Shown: positions 37,416 to 46,087 of the stretch, one piece after another | Position numbering within the stretch: position 1 is the first letter of the stretch | How the letters are laid out: the number at the start of each line of letters is the position of its first letter | Position numbers and translations under genes: made by a program | Notes under the pieces: generated by a model | Databases searched by the model: none | What the model saw: only the letters and a program-made list of their open reading frames with translations | Told to the model about the DNA's origin: nothing | Assembly (NCBI GenBank): GCA_002692725.1 | Contig: NZLU01000067.1 | Span: forward strand, 346,217-410,216 | Direction of reading: 5' to 3' | Source of the DNA: Ponticaulis sp. | GTDB lineage: Bacteria > Pseudomonadota > Alphaproteobacteria > Caulobacterales > Hyphomonadaceae | DNA length: 64,000 bases

Positions 37416-38815
37416 TCAGCCGCCTCTCCCTCGCTCACCTCATAACCGCCAAAACTTCCGGCATGGCCCGGGAAGACCACCGGGCTTTCGGCGCCATCGG
37501 TCGAGACAGACGCCACACCGAAGAAGTAATTGTCGACCACCAGCCCCTCCAGCACGTGAGAATCCATTTTGCCGACAAAACGAGACCATTGCCATTGCGG
37601 CTCTGCCGTTTCGCGCCAATAGACCCTGTAACCGGCGAGGTTTTCCGCCATCTTTCCTTCCGGCATGTCCCAGCTCAGCGTCGTGTCGGGCTGAACCGCG
37701 CCTGCAATCTCCACATTCGCTGGAACAGGCGCCCCGGCGGCCAGATTGGCCAGTGCCGCGACATTGAGAGAGGTCAGTTTACGGGCATAATCGAAATCGA
37801 CGCCGTCCAGCACATCGCCATACGCAATGCCGTTTTCGGTGCGAATGTCCTGGTGCTGACGATTGTAGTTCTCATGCGTCTCCATAATGCGAACGCCCGG
37901 AATGCGTTTCTCCGTGAACGGACGATGATGCCCACCGCGGCGAAACCGGTCGAGCCGATAGACCATCATCACATCCAGATCATAGATGAACTCGTCCGCC
38001 ATTTTATCGACAAACCGCGCAAGGTTTCGCGACGCGCCATCCACCTCACCCCCGCGAAAGCGTCGATCCCTCGCCTCTTCCGGCGTTTCGTTCAGCCAGG
38101 TTCCTTCCGAAAACACGCGGGCCGTCGAATTGTCGATAATGCCGTCCACGCCCTCAATATTGCCAATCATGTCATTGTTCAGCACGGCCTTGATGCGCCA
38201 GCCATTTTCGATCGCATAGTCCGCAACAATTTCGCCGCCAAACAGCCCCTGCTCCTCGCCGGACAGCCCCGCATAGATGATCGTGCCGGGAAACTCATGC
38301 TGGCAGAGCACCCGCGCGGCCTCGATCACCCCCGCCATGCCTGAGGCATTATCATTCGCGCCCGGCGAGTCATCCGTCGCATTCATCACATCGGTCACCC
38401 GGCTGTCGATATCGCCCGACATGATAACGATGCGCTCCGGGTCGAGGCTGCCGCGCTGTATGGCCAGCACATTCACCACTTCGGCCGGTTCCGGGATGCG
38501 GCCAAAGCCGCCCACCATGCTTGAGACGGTCGTGACCTCAAGTGGCACTTTGCAGCCCTCTGAGATGCTTTCAAACTCGGCCTGAATCCACCGTCGCGCC
38601 GCGCCGATGCCGCGCGTCTCACTTTCGGTTTCAGAAAGCGTGTGCCGCGTCCCAAAGCTGACCAGCTTTTCGATATCCGCCTGAATGCGCTTCGCCGAAA
38701 CCGCGGCCACAAAGTCATGCGTTTTGAGAAATTCAGCCGGCGGCGCGGTCTGCGCTTGCGCTGATAAACTTCCCGCCAACAGGGCTAACCCTGAAATCGC
38801 TGACCAAACCCGCAT
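37412..38815 (-). CDS. Secreted M28-family metallopeptidase with fibronectin III-like tail
   Basis: The 467-residue product has a signal peptide ([15 protein letters not shown]) and the M28 aminopeptidase core: [26 protein letters not shown] (metal Asp), GEEQGLFGG (catalytic Glu) and LNNDMIGN. The first metal ligand, usually His in a GHxDS context, is Asp here (MSGDIDSR), as I recall from one branch of the family. A C-terminal beta domain with [17 protein letters not shown] resembles fibronectin type III. It probably degrades peptides outside the cytoplasm. Confidence 0.88.
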   Translation of the reverse strand: MRVWSAISGLALLAGSLSAQAQTAPPAEFLKTHDFVAAVSAKRIQADIEKLVSFGTRHTLSETESETRGIGAARRWIQAEFESISEGCKVPLEVTTVSSMVGGFGRIPEPAEVVNVLAIQRGSLDPERIVIMSGDIDSRVTDVMNATDDSPGANDNASGMAGVIEAARVLCQHEFPGTIIYAGLSGEEQGLFGGEIVADYAIENGWRIKAVLNNDMIGNIEGVDGIIDNSTARVFSEGTWLNETPEEARDRRFRGGEVDGASRNLARFVDKMADEFIYDLDVMMVYRLDRFRRGGHHRPFTEKRIPGVRIMETHENYNRQHQDIRTENGIAYGDVLDGVDFDYARKLTSLNVAALANLAAGAPVPANVEIAGAVQPDTTLSWDMPEGKMAENLAGYRVYWRETAEPQWQWSRFVGKMDSHVLEGLVVDNYFFGVASVSTDGAESPVVFPGHAGSFGGYEVSEGEAAE

Positions 38816-38986
38816 GACAAACTCCTCAGATCATTACCGGACAACCCTTCCAAAACTTGGGTCATTTGGAAAGCCTGACCAACGCCAATGGTCATATTCT
38901 GCGTGCTCTGATCGGTTTCACTGCGGCTGCCGGATGACCAGGCGCTCATATCGGGCTAGACAGACCATCAGATGAGGGATCAGATT

Positions 38987-39409
38987 ATGAGAGTTCAGTG
39001 CCGAGCAGTCGTCGCAATTTGCCTTGCGTTTCCCGCCCTTTCGATGGCGGGGGCTCAAGCCCAGCAATATGATGGCACACCTGCCCCGGTCATCGCCATG
39101 AACACCATGGAGTGCGTGACCTATTACACCGCCTATGCCGGCAGTCTGGATGATGCACTGTTTCATGCCAAAGAGTCGCTGACCAACAGGGCCAGCCTGA
39201 TCATCGTGCAGAACCTGCCAGACGGCGAGGCCGATGCCTATCTTGCCAAAGCAGAGAAAGCTCAGGCCGACGCTGTCTTCCTTACCAATCGCATCCAATC
39301 GGGCGTGGTCTCTCAGGAAGATATCGCCGGGCTTGTAGAAAGCTGCGATCAATCCTTTGGATTTGATGCGCTCAGCGGCGATGACGAAACCGAACAGGCC
39401 TCGGACTAG
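38987..39409 (+). CDS. Secreted hypothetical protein
   Basis: I use the ATG at 38987 since GAGGGA precedes it by 7 bases; an ATG at 38972 is also in frame. The 140-residue product has a signal peptide (AVVAICLAFPALSMAGAQAQ), then a largely helical domain with two cysteines near residues 45 and 121. No known domain is visible. It is divergent from the M28 peptidase gene. Confidence 0.65.
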   Translation: MRVQCRAVVAICLAFPALSMAGAQAQQYDGTPAPVIAMNTMECVTYYTAYAGSLDDALFHAKESLTNRASLIIVQNLPDGEADAYLAKAEKAQADAVFLTNRIQSGVVSQEDIAGLVESCDQSFGFDALSGDDETEQASD

Positions 39410-39475
39410 CCGCCAGCACGCCCGCGTGATAGGCACGCGCAGCCGCTCTTTGGCCAACATCTGAAAGGCCAGCCC

Positions 39476-40348
39476 ATGACCCGTTTCACCCCATTCGGTC
39501 AGGATCTCCTGAACTCGCTTTCCAACCGTTATGGTGTCAGCACGCAAGCCGTCGAAGCCCTTATCATCGCTGTGAACAATGGTGGCGGCAGCCAGGCGCA
39601 ATTCTCCCATCCGGAACTTGGCGGCATGGGGCAATGGTCCTATGGCGGGATGACCATGGTGGGCGACATGTTCAACAATAACCTTAAAGCTCTGGTCGAT
39701 AATCTTTGCACGGACATTTCCAACGCATTGGCTAATAGTCAGGTGTTTGAACCGCTGCCCATGCCGCGCGCCAGCCAGACCCAGTCGCAAGGCAATGGCG
39801 CCAGCTTCATGGTGATGAACAGCCAGAATTCGAGCTGGCCAGCCGAGCTCGGCGCGCCCTCTTCAACGGGCGCACAAAACAATCTTCGCTATGCCTTCTT
39901 CCCGTCCACGCGCCGCCTCGCCATCGACCTCAACGGTCATATGACCGTCTATGATACGGGCGATCATCAAATTGGCGGGGTCTCGCAACAACAGGGCGGT
40001 GATCAGTCCATCCCCTTTACCAGCCAGTATGGCACAGTGCGCTGCGCCGATCTGCCGGTTGTCAATCTGGACGCGCCATCAGCTCCCGAACCATCCCCGC
40101 CTCCGCCGCCTGCCCCTCACCCCACGCCAGAACCCGCGTCTCAGGCTGTCTCGGAAGACGAGCCAACACCCGAGGAGCCTGCTTCGCCCACTGCGTCACC
40201 GACCGCTCAACCGACACCTGCCTCGACTGCAACACCGTCCAACGAGATTTTCGCGCTCATCGAACAGCTCGCCAATCTTCATCAGAAGGGTATTCTGTCG
40301 GACGATGAATTCAGCACGAAGAAAGCCGAACTGCTCGCCCGCCTCTGA
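39476..40348 (+). CDS. SHOCT-domain protein with proline-rich linker
   Basis: The 290-residue product has an N-terminal helical region (TPFGQDLLNSLSNRYGVSTQ) and Gly/Asn-rich stretches. A Pro/Thr/Ala-rich linker spans about residues 202-255, and a C-terminal SHOCT motif reads IEQLANLHQKGILSDDEFST. SHOCT motifs mediate oligomerisation at the ends of varied proteins. There is no signal peptide. The main domain resembles others placed before SHOCT in hypothetical proteins, but I cannot name it. Confidence 0.8.
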   Translation: MTRFTPFGQDLLNSLSNRYGVSTQAVEALIIAVNNGGGSQAQFSHPELGGMGQWSYGGMTMVGDMFNNNLKALVDNLCTDISNALANSQVFEPLPMPRASQTQSQGNGASFMVMNSQNSSWPAELGAPSSTGAQNNLRYAFFPSTRRLAIDLNGHMTVYDTGDHQIGGVSQQQGGDQSIPFTSQYGTVRCADLPVVNLDAPSAPEPSPPPPPAPHPTPEPASQAVSEDEPTPEEPASPTASPTAQPTPASTATPSNEIFALIEQLANLHQKGILSDDEFSTKKAELLARL

Positions 40349-40408
40349 GGGCTGATACTCATGAATTCAGATCCCGGCTGAGGGAGAACGTAACGCGCCT
40401 TGCTGAAA

Positions 40409-41047
40409 TCAATCCAGTCCGCGCTGCGCGATGATGAAATCCGCATTGTTTCCGTCGGGCAGATATTCTTCCACCGTGTGGAACCCTTCCGCATCCATCA
40501 TTCGGTGCAGTTCATCTGACGAGAAATAGCTCACCGGAGGCGCCTTACCGATCGCCTGCATCACTGGAATGAACAGTTTGATCATGACCCCAAAATCCTT
40601 CAGGCACGGCGTGCTTTGCACGAATAGTCCGCCCGGTTTCAGCAGGCGCCTGACCTTCTGAACCACCGAATGAGGCTCCCGGCACAAATGAAGGATGTTG
40701 AGCCCCAGAACGACGTCGAATGTCTCGCCATGTTCCGGGAAATCTTCAATGCTGTGCCGCTCAAAACTGATGTTGGATAGGCCTGCCGCAGCGGCTTTGC
40801 GGCGGCCATGCGCGAGCATTCCGTCTGAGACGTCAGTCGCCAGAATGTGCTTCACATAGGGGGCATGATGAATGGCGGTGGAGCCTGTGCCACATCCAAA
40901 CTCCAGCACTTTCATCTCTTTGGTCAGAAACGCCTGAGTGAGCTGCAGCTTCTTCTGGTAGATTTCCTCATCGGCGACCGGACGGGCATTATACTTGTCC
41001 GCCATCTTGTCCCAAAATCCTGCTTGTTTCGTCATCTCACCCGTCAT
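40409..41047 (-). CDS. Class I SAM-dependent methyltransferase
   Basis: The 212-residue product has the SAM-binding motif VLEFGCGTGSTAIHHA near residue 47, the acidic ATDVSDGML, and VVLGLNILHL, as in UbiE/Methyltransf_11 proteins. The opening FWDKMADKYNARP is common in small-molecule methyltransferases. The ATG at 41047 has GGAGCGG upstream. The substrate is unknown. Confidence 0.88.
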   Translation of the reverse strand: MTGEMTKQAGFWDKMADKYNARPVADEEIYQKKLQLTQAFLTKEMKVLEFGCGTGSTAIHHAPYVKHILATDVSDGMLAHGRRKAAAAGLSNISFERHSIEDFPEHGETFDVVLGLNILHLCREPHSVVQKVRRLLKPGGLFVQSTPCLKDFGVMIKLFIPVMQAIGKAPPVSYFSSDELHRMMDAEGFHTVEEYLPDGNNADFIIAQRGLD

Positions 41048-41101
41048 CAGCCCGCTCCAATATCGATTAGCAAAATCTATTTATTGTTTTTCGATACATA
41101 T

Positions 41102-42841
41102 TCAAGAGGCGATCTCGGATGATGCAAGACTGAGCACCTGCGCCAACTCATCCATGCGCACAGGCTTGGAGACAAAATAATCCATGCCAGCCTTCAGCAA
41201 TCGTTCCCGCTCGCCAACCATGGCGTCGGCGGTCAGCGCAATAATCGGCACACCCGCCCAGGGTTGTTCGCTCTTTCGAATAGCAGCGGTCGCTTCCAAA
41301 CCGTTCATCCGCGGCATATTCTTATCCATCAGGACAATGTCAAAGCGACTCTCATCAAGCTTTTTCAGACACTCAACACCGTCGTTTGCCATCTCAAAAT
41401 CCAGTCCAAGAATGGCGAGGTACTCACTCAGAACCAGACGATTGATCTCATGGTCTTCAACAACCAGAACCTTCATCGTGGGATTGATCTGCAAGCTTTC
41501 GCACGGCGGCGTGTTGTGTCGGTCTGACCGCGGAGACGGCTTAAGCGGCAATTCAACTCTGAAAACACTGCCCGTTGGTCCGGTCTTTTCAAGACAGATC
41601 GACCCGCTCAACAGACTTGTCAGCATTTTACAGATTGGCAGGCCAAGCCCTGTCCCTGCTTGCTGAGCGTTCGGCAGCCCGCCCTGCTCGAACACCTCAA
41701 AGATTCGCCGCGCATCCGCCTCTGGTATGCCAGGCCCGGTATCTGCCACACGAATGCTCAGCATGTTACACTCAGCCAAATCCGTTCTCAGATCAGCCAT
41801 CACACTCACACGCCCCGCTTCGGTGAACTTTATGGCGTTCGATATCAGATTGTGCATGATCTGACGGAGCCGCAATTCATCCATATAGGCGCTGATATCA
41901 AGAGCGTGAGAGACCTCGGTTCGAAACTCCAGCCCCTTTTCCTCAGCCGCCTCGCGCCAACCTGCAAACACACCCTCGATCGCCGGTTTGATGAGTGTTG
42001 GCTCCATATTAACCGACATTTTGCCGGCTTCGATTTTAGACAGGTCCAGAATGTCATTGAGGATCATCAGGAGTGAATCCCCTGACTTCCGGATTGAGCT
42101 TGTGAGCTCCTTCTCGCGCTCGGACAAATCACCCATCAGGAGCGCATCGGTCAGACCAAGCACACCATTCAGGGGTGTTCTCAATTCATGGCTCATCTTG
42201 GCGAGAAATTCCGATTTTGCCGCTTCCGCCTTCAGCGCGCGCTCTTCGTTTTCGCGCATTTTCACCATCGCGCTGAAGGTTTGCTGGGTCAGCATCACGG
42301 ACAATCCGGTCGCGATCGTTAGATAATAAATCGAATTGGTCAGGCGATTGAATTCAAGAACATAATCGCCAGACACCATACGCGGCGGATGACTGAGAGA
42401 AACCCAATATAAAAAACAGAGAAACACGCATGACACCGCCCAGAAGAGAAGCGTCGCGACCCGGCCAGAAATATAACCATTCAGGATCGGTCCGATCACA
42501 AACAAGGATAAGAGCGCAGAATTGATACCGGCTCCGTCAGGCAGCGCCGAGCCGGAAATCCCGCCAATAACAAAGAGCGAGTAGAGCAGCGCATAGACAT
42601 GGTAATTCTTGTACCAGCGCAGCGACACCACAACACCTAAAATGAAGGAGGACGCACCTACGGAAACCAGATGATCATAGGTCCAGCCGCCATAATTGAC
42701 GCTCATCGTGATCATGTTGAAGACCTGCATCGCAATGAACAGAAAACCGAGCAGCCAGATCGCGCGATAACGGATGAGCAGATCAGCCGGGGTCTCTGGC
42801 GGAATTCTCAGCCAGTGTTCAATTCTGTCGACAAAGCCCAA
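41102..42841 (-). CDS. Hybrid sensor histidine kinase/response regulator
   Basis: The 579-residue product has about six membrane helices (residues 26-190). The kinase follows with H box SHELRTPLNG near 217, N box NLISNAIKFT, and G boxes DTGPGIP and GTGLGLPI. A receiver domain (about 455-575) has the phospho-acceptor in LMDKNMP and the conserved LTA and VSKP. The membrane part probably senses directly. The start is a TTG with GGGGG 6 bases upstream. No separate output regulator adjoins it. Confidence 0.94.
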   Translation of the reverse strand: MGFVDRIEHWLRIPPETPADLLIRYRAIWLLGFLFIAMQVFNMITMSVNYGGWTYDHLVSVGASSFILGVVVSLRWYKNYHVYALLYSLFVIGGISGSALPDGAGINSALLSLFVIGPILNGYISGRVATLLFWAVSCVFLCFLYWVSLSHPPRMVSGDYVLEFNRLTNSIYYLTIATGLSVMLTQQTFSAMVKMRENEERALKAEAAKSEFLAKMSHELRTPLNGVLGLTDALLMGDLSEREKELTSSIRKSGDSLLMILNDILDLSKIEAGKMSVNMEPTLIKPAIEGVFAGWREAAEEKGLEFRTEVSHALDISAYMDELRLRQIMHNLISNAIKFTEAGRVSVMADLRTDLAECNMLSIRVADTGPGIPEADARRIFEVFEQGGLPNAQQAGTGLGLPICKMLTSLLSGSICLEKTGPTGSVFRVELPLKPSPRSDRHNTPPCESLQINPTMKVLVVEDHEINRLVLSEYLAILGLDFEMANDGVECLKKLDESRFDIVLMDKNMPRMNGLEATAAIRKSEQPWAGVPIIALTADAMVGERERLLKAGMDYFVSKPVRMDELAQVLSLASSEIAS

Positions 42842-42963
42842 TTCTTACCCCCAGGAATTGACCAGACCTGCTTCTGTCATGTTCAAACGCACGTCTTGTC
42901 TTTAACAGTCTAAATTGATTCAGCTCAGTTGAGGCCGGACACACAAATATATTGGAGACAGAA

Positions 42964-43263
42964 TTGCCTTTGTTTCTCATTAACGCGCGCGACCGAAAAA
43001 ATGCGATCGACACGAGATTGGCCAACCGGGCGGCCCATCTCGACTATGCCATGGCACTGGGTGACAAGCTACGCATGGCAGGTCCGGTCATTGATAAAGA
43101 CGGCGAGACCATGATCGGATCAACATTTATCATCGATGTCGACACGCTCACCGACGCTCAAGCCTGGAACGAAAACGACCCTTATACAAAGGCTGGATTG
43201 TTCGAATCCGTCGAGGTCATGGAATACAAATGGCTGCTTGGTGCAGGCAAGCCTGCCACATAG
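42964..43263 (+). CDS. YciI family protein
   Basis: The start is read as TTG at 42964, because GGAG lies 6 bases upstream and the protein then begins MPLFLINARDRKNAID like other YciI proteins; the TTG at 42952 would place that site inside the gene. The 99-residue product contains RAAHLDYAMAL (conserved His) and NDPYTKAGLF near the C-terminus. YciI proteins are ferredoxin-like fold enzymes of largely unknown role. It is divergent from the hybrid kinase. Confidence 0.82.
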   Translation: MPLFLINARDRKNAIDTRLANRAAHLDYAMALGDKLRMAGPVIDKDGETMIGSTFIIDVDTLTDAQAWNENDPYTKAGLFESVEVMEYKWLLGAGKPAT

Positions 43264-43378
43264 CCTCTGCGCAGCCGTCAGCTTCCTCCACGGCCCCTTC
43301 ATTGAACCCAGAACCGGGGAACACCCGCTCCGTTCCCACGTTTCTCTTTTGTAGAGCGAACGCCAACGGAGAAAATTC

Positions 43379-43729
43379 ATGTTCAAAATACTCATGACAG
43401 GCGCAGCCTCAGCTCTCGCGCTCGGGCTCGCCGCACCAACTTACGCCCAACCCGAGACCGTCTCCGAAACGGTAAAGTCTCAGCCCACAGAACCCGCTGT
43501 CGAAGAGACGCCTGAAAGTCAGAAAGCATTTGCCCGCGTGCAGGCTGAGCGTTTGAAAGAGTTGCTGAAAAACAGCCCCGAGACAGGCAATGACGTCGAT
43601 AAGGCCTATGACAAACTGGTCGAAACCCAGACTGTAGGCGAGGAAGATCTGGTCTCAGACGACTACGATATCGACGTCACTGAAGGCATTGTGGAAGAAA
43701 AGATCGAAAACGATCCTCTTGACGAATGA
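43379..43729 (+). CDS. Acidic periplasmic protein
   Basis: The 116-residue product has a signal peptide ending TYAQ and a very acidic, largely disordered mature chain rich in Glu, Asp and Val. It has a helical stretch AFARVQAERLKELLKNSPET and no cysteines. No family is recognised. GGAG precedes the ATG, and a strong terminator ends the unit, so it is probably monocistronic. Confidence 0.7.
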   Translation: MFKILMTGAASALALGLAAPTYAQPETVSETVKSQPTEPAVEETPESQKAFARVQAERLKELLKNSPETGNDVDKAYDKLVETQTVGEEDLVSDDYDIDVTEGIVEEKIENDPLDE

Positions 43730-43764
43730 TCGCGCTTCGTCGCCATGGAATTTCCATTTCATGA

Positions 43765-43794
43765 AAAGCGACCTTGAGGAAGGTCGCTTTTTTT
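43765..43794 (+). terminator. Rho-independent terminator
   Basis: AAAGCGACCTT and AAGGTCGCTTT form a perfect 11-bp stem with the loop GAGG, followed by a run of T. It ends the acidic periplasmic protein gene and insulates the folE leader. Confidence 0.93.
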
Positions 43795-43872
43795 GACTGA
43801 TCCAATCAGGATTGTGGTTCGTATTCAGACTCGCAAACGCGGGGGAGTTTCCCTATATCTTAGTCACAGCCC

Positions 43873-43940
43873 CTGAGGGTTCCACTCGGGCGGGCGTTAA
43901 GACCGGAGACTCCCGGCTCGACCCTCGTCCCTCAGAAAGG
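43873..43940 (+). ncRNA. THF-II (folE-motif) riboswitch candidate
   Basis: The leader right before folE has an outer stem CTGAGGG (43873-43879) with CCCTCAG (43929-43935) and an inner hairpin CCGG-AGACTC-CCGG (43903-43916). Between them lies the segment CACTCGGGCGGGCGTTAAGA. The closing strand abuts the AAAGGA ribosome site of folE. This matches my recollection of the folE motif of Alphaproteobacteria, now called THF-II, which binds tetrahydrofolate and lowers folE translation. I have not compared it with a covariance model. Confidence 0.7.
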
Positions 43941-43947
43941 AATTTCC

Positions 43948-44568
43948 ATGCCTATGGATACCATTACACAACCCGGTTCGTTCGAACGCGACGAGCCGCT
44001 TCAACGCCCTACTCGCCAGGAGGCCGAAGACGCCGTACGTGTTCTTCTTGCCTGGGCGGGAGACGACCCGCGCCGCGAAGGCCTGATCGACACGCCTAAG
44101 CGCGTCGTAAAAGCCTATGAAGAATGGTTCTCCGGTTATAACGAAGACCCGGTTGAGTATCTGTCCCGCACCTTTGATGACGTGCAAGGCTATGACGACA
44201 TGGTCATGCTGCGTGACATTGATGTCGAAAGCCATTGCGAACATCACATGGCGCCATTTCTTGGCAAGGCCTATGTCGCATACCAGCCAACTGCGTCTGT
44301 CGTCGGCATTTCCAAACTGGCTCGCGTGGTCGAAATCTTCGCCAAGCGCTTGCAAACTCAGGAAACCATGACGGCTCAGATTTGTGATGCCATCACGGAA
44401 AGCCTCGCGCCAATGGGCTGTGCGGTTCTGATTGACGCCAAGCATGAATGCATGTCGACCCGTGGTGTTCACCACCCGGATGTGTCGACCATCACCACGC
44501 AATTCACCGGCGTTTTCAAAACCGACAAAGACAAGCGGGATCGTTTCCTGCGTCTTGCCGGGAAATAA
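43948..44568 (+). CDS. folE: GTP cyclohydrolase I
   Basis: The 206-residue product is FolE type I: ESHCEHHMAPF (zinc Cys and catalytic His residues), GISKLARVVEIFAKRLQTQE and ECMSTRGVH (zinc Cys). It converts GTP to dihydroneopterin triphosphate, the first step of folate synthesis. AAAGGA lies 6 bases before the ATG, directly beside the riboswitch candidate, so feedback control of translation by folate is likely. Confidence 0.97.
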   Translation: MPMDTITQPGSFERDEPLQRPTRQEAEDAVRVLLAWAGDDPRREGLIDTPKRVVKAYEEWFSGYNEDPVEYLSRTFDDVQGYDDMVMLRDIDVESHCEHHMAPFLGKAYVAYQPTASVVGISKLARVVEIFAKRLQTQETMTAQICDAITESLAPMGCAVLIDAKHECMSTRGVHHPDVSTITTQFTGVFKTDKDKRDRFLRLAGK

Positions 44569-44587
44569 GCCCTGCTCTTATTTGACT

Positions 44588-44608
44588 CTCCCCCTTGAAA
44601 AGGGGGAG
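44588..44608. terminator. Perfect hairpin between folE and hisI
   Basis: CTCCCCCTT and AAGGGGGAG form a 9-bp stem with a 3-base loop, followed by GGAGGGGGATCAGTAG. It may terminate folE transcription, though it lacks a T-run. Similar CTCCCCCTT...AAGGGGGAGCTGGAGGGGGAT strings recur between genes in some alphaproteobacteria, so it may be one copy of a dispersed repeat. Confidence 0.5.
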
Positions 44609-44658
44609 CTGGAGGGGGATCAGTAGTCATCCTTCAACTATGAAGCTCGCATAGAGTC

Positions 44659-45060
44659 ATGACCTTTCAACCGCCTCTCTCCGATAAATCCGAACAGGAT
44701 GAAACCCGCGAGCTTCGCCCGAAATTCGATGCGAATGGCCTGATTGCGGCCATCGCTCAGGATGCAGAGACGGGCGAAATCCTGATGCTGGCCTGGATGA
44801 ATGCCGAGGCCCTTCAGAAGACCATTGAAACGCAACGCGCCACCTATTGGTCGCGTTCGCGCGACAAGCTCTGGGTGAAAGGCGAAACCTCTGGCCATTA
44901 TCAGGACGTAACCGACCTTCTGGTGGATTGCGATCAGGACGCTGTTGTTCTGAAAGTCCGCCAGACGGATGCTGCCTGTCATACGGGAAGACGCTCCTGC
45001 TTTTATCGCGTGATTGGCGAAAACGGCGAGCTCAGTTTCGAAAATACATCCGAAGGCTGA
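44659..45060 (+). CDS. hisI: Phosphoribosyl-AMP cyclohydrolase
   Basis: The 133-residue product has the HisI motifs: [37 protein letters not shown], the metal-binding DCDQDAV, and the zinc cysteines in [13 protein letters not shown]. It opens the purine ring of phosphoribosyl-AMP in histidine synthesis. It is the single-domain form, without the HisE pyrophosphatase. No strong ribosome site is seen before the ATG. Confidence 0.96.
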   Translation: MTFQPPLSDKSEQDETRELRPKFDANGLIAAIAQDAETGEILMLAWMNAEALQKTIETQRATYWSRSRDKLWVKGETSGHYQDVTDLLVDCDQDAVVLKVRQTDAACHTGRRSCFYRVIGENGELSFENTSEG

Positions 45061-45137
45061 TATTTTTCAGCGCTAACACTGGACGGAGCGCGGAATAGGC
45101 GATGAACTGCCCCCTCACAAAAAGAGGGAGGCCCACC

Positions 45138-45386
45138 ATGGCCATAATGAAATCCGAACAAATTCTGGCAGAATCCAGCAAGTCTTTCGAAGACGCGATT
45201 TCGACAGCCGTCGAGCGCTTCTCAAAGACCGTCCGAGGCCTAGCATCAGCGAATGTGAACAACATGTCGACGACCATCAAGAACGGCAAAATCGACAAAT
45301 ATCGCGTCAATCTTCAGATGACTTTCGCCGTGGAAGACGTTGCACCGGCACCGAAGAAAAAAGCACCGGCAAAAAAGAAGAAATAA
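45138..45386 (+). CDS. Dodecin-like small protein with Lys-rich tail
   Basis: GGGAGG precedes the ATG. The 82-residue product has the dodecin pattern SSKSFEDAISTAVERFSKTV, then IKNGKIDKYRVNLQMTFAVE. The Trp that stacks on flavin in characterised dodecins is missing: the expected position reads SANVN. A basic tail of Lys, Ala and Pro (PKKKAPAKKKK) is added, as in some nucleic-acid-binding proteins. It may have lost flavin storage and bind another partner. Confidence 0.7.
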   Translation: MAIMKSEQILAESSKSFEDAISTAVERFSKTVRGLASANVNNMSTTIKNGKIDKYRVNLQMTFAVEDVAPAPKKKAPAKKKK

Positions 45387-45394
45387 ACCGCACT

Positions 45395-46054
45395 TCAGAA
45401 CGGAACAGCTGAGCTGAAACGCAAGGGTTCAGCTGTTTTCGGATGCGCCAGACCAAGCTCACACGCATGCAGGCACAAACGATCGCGCGCGGTCTGGCTC
45501 TCCAAAACGCCATACCATTCATCCCCCAGAATGCCGTGCCCGATTTCGGCCATATGAATGCGGAGCTGATGGGTGCGCCCGGTCAGAGGAATGAGTTCAA
45601 CACGGGTCAGGCCAACGCGCCTGTCCAGAACGCGCCAAAGCGTTTTTGCCGGTTTTCCGGTCTCATGACACACCTTGTGACGCGGCCGGTTTGGCCAGTC
45701 CTTTCCAATAGGCAGATCAACCTCGCCCTGATCACCCTCAATCTCGCCCCACACCAGAGCCTGATAGCGCTTTGACACGGTTCTCGCTTCAAACGCCATA
45801 GAGAGTTTGCGGTGCACGTCTTCGCCGCGTGCGAACACCATCACGCCTGACGTTTCCATATCCAGTCGATGCACCGTGAGGGCGTCCGGATAGTCTGCCT
45901 GCAAGCGCAAAGTGAGACTATCTTTATGTTCAGGCAATCGCCCGGGCACTGAGAGCAACCCTGCGGGTTTATCCGCCACGATGATCTTGTCATCTACATG
46001 AAGGATGGGCAGAGGATCTGTTGCAGGCGGCCGATAGACAAATGGCGAAGACAT
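45395..46054 (-). CDS. rluA: RluA-family pseudouridine synthase
   Basis: The 219-residue product lacks an S4 domain and has the catalytic motif HRLDMETSGVMVFA near residue 62, with RTHQLRIHMAEIGHGILGD later. Length and structure match E. coli RluA, which modifies 23S rRNA U746 and tRNA U32. It ends 8 bases from the convergent dodecin-like gene. The RluA assignment over other family members is probable, not certain. Confidence 0.85.
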   Translation of the reverse strand: MSSPFVYRPPATDPLPILHVDDKIIVADKPAGLLSVPGRLPEHKDSLTLRLQADYPDALTVHRLDMETSGVMVFARGEDVHRKLSMAFEARTVSKRYQALVWGEIEGDQGEVDLPIGKDWPNRPRHKVCHETGKPAKTLWRVLDRRVGLTRVELIPLTGRTHQLRIHMAEIGHGILGDEWYGVLESQTARDRLCLHACELGLAHPKTAEPLRFSSAVPF

Positions 46055-46087
46055 GCTTCGCCATATCAGAATTCAGCGTGACCTCAA

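Noticed and set aside
44588..44608. Insertion sequence end near hisI
   Set aside because: Only a short hairpin without transposase or target duplication; better explained as a terminator or a dispersed intergenic repeat.
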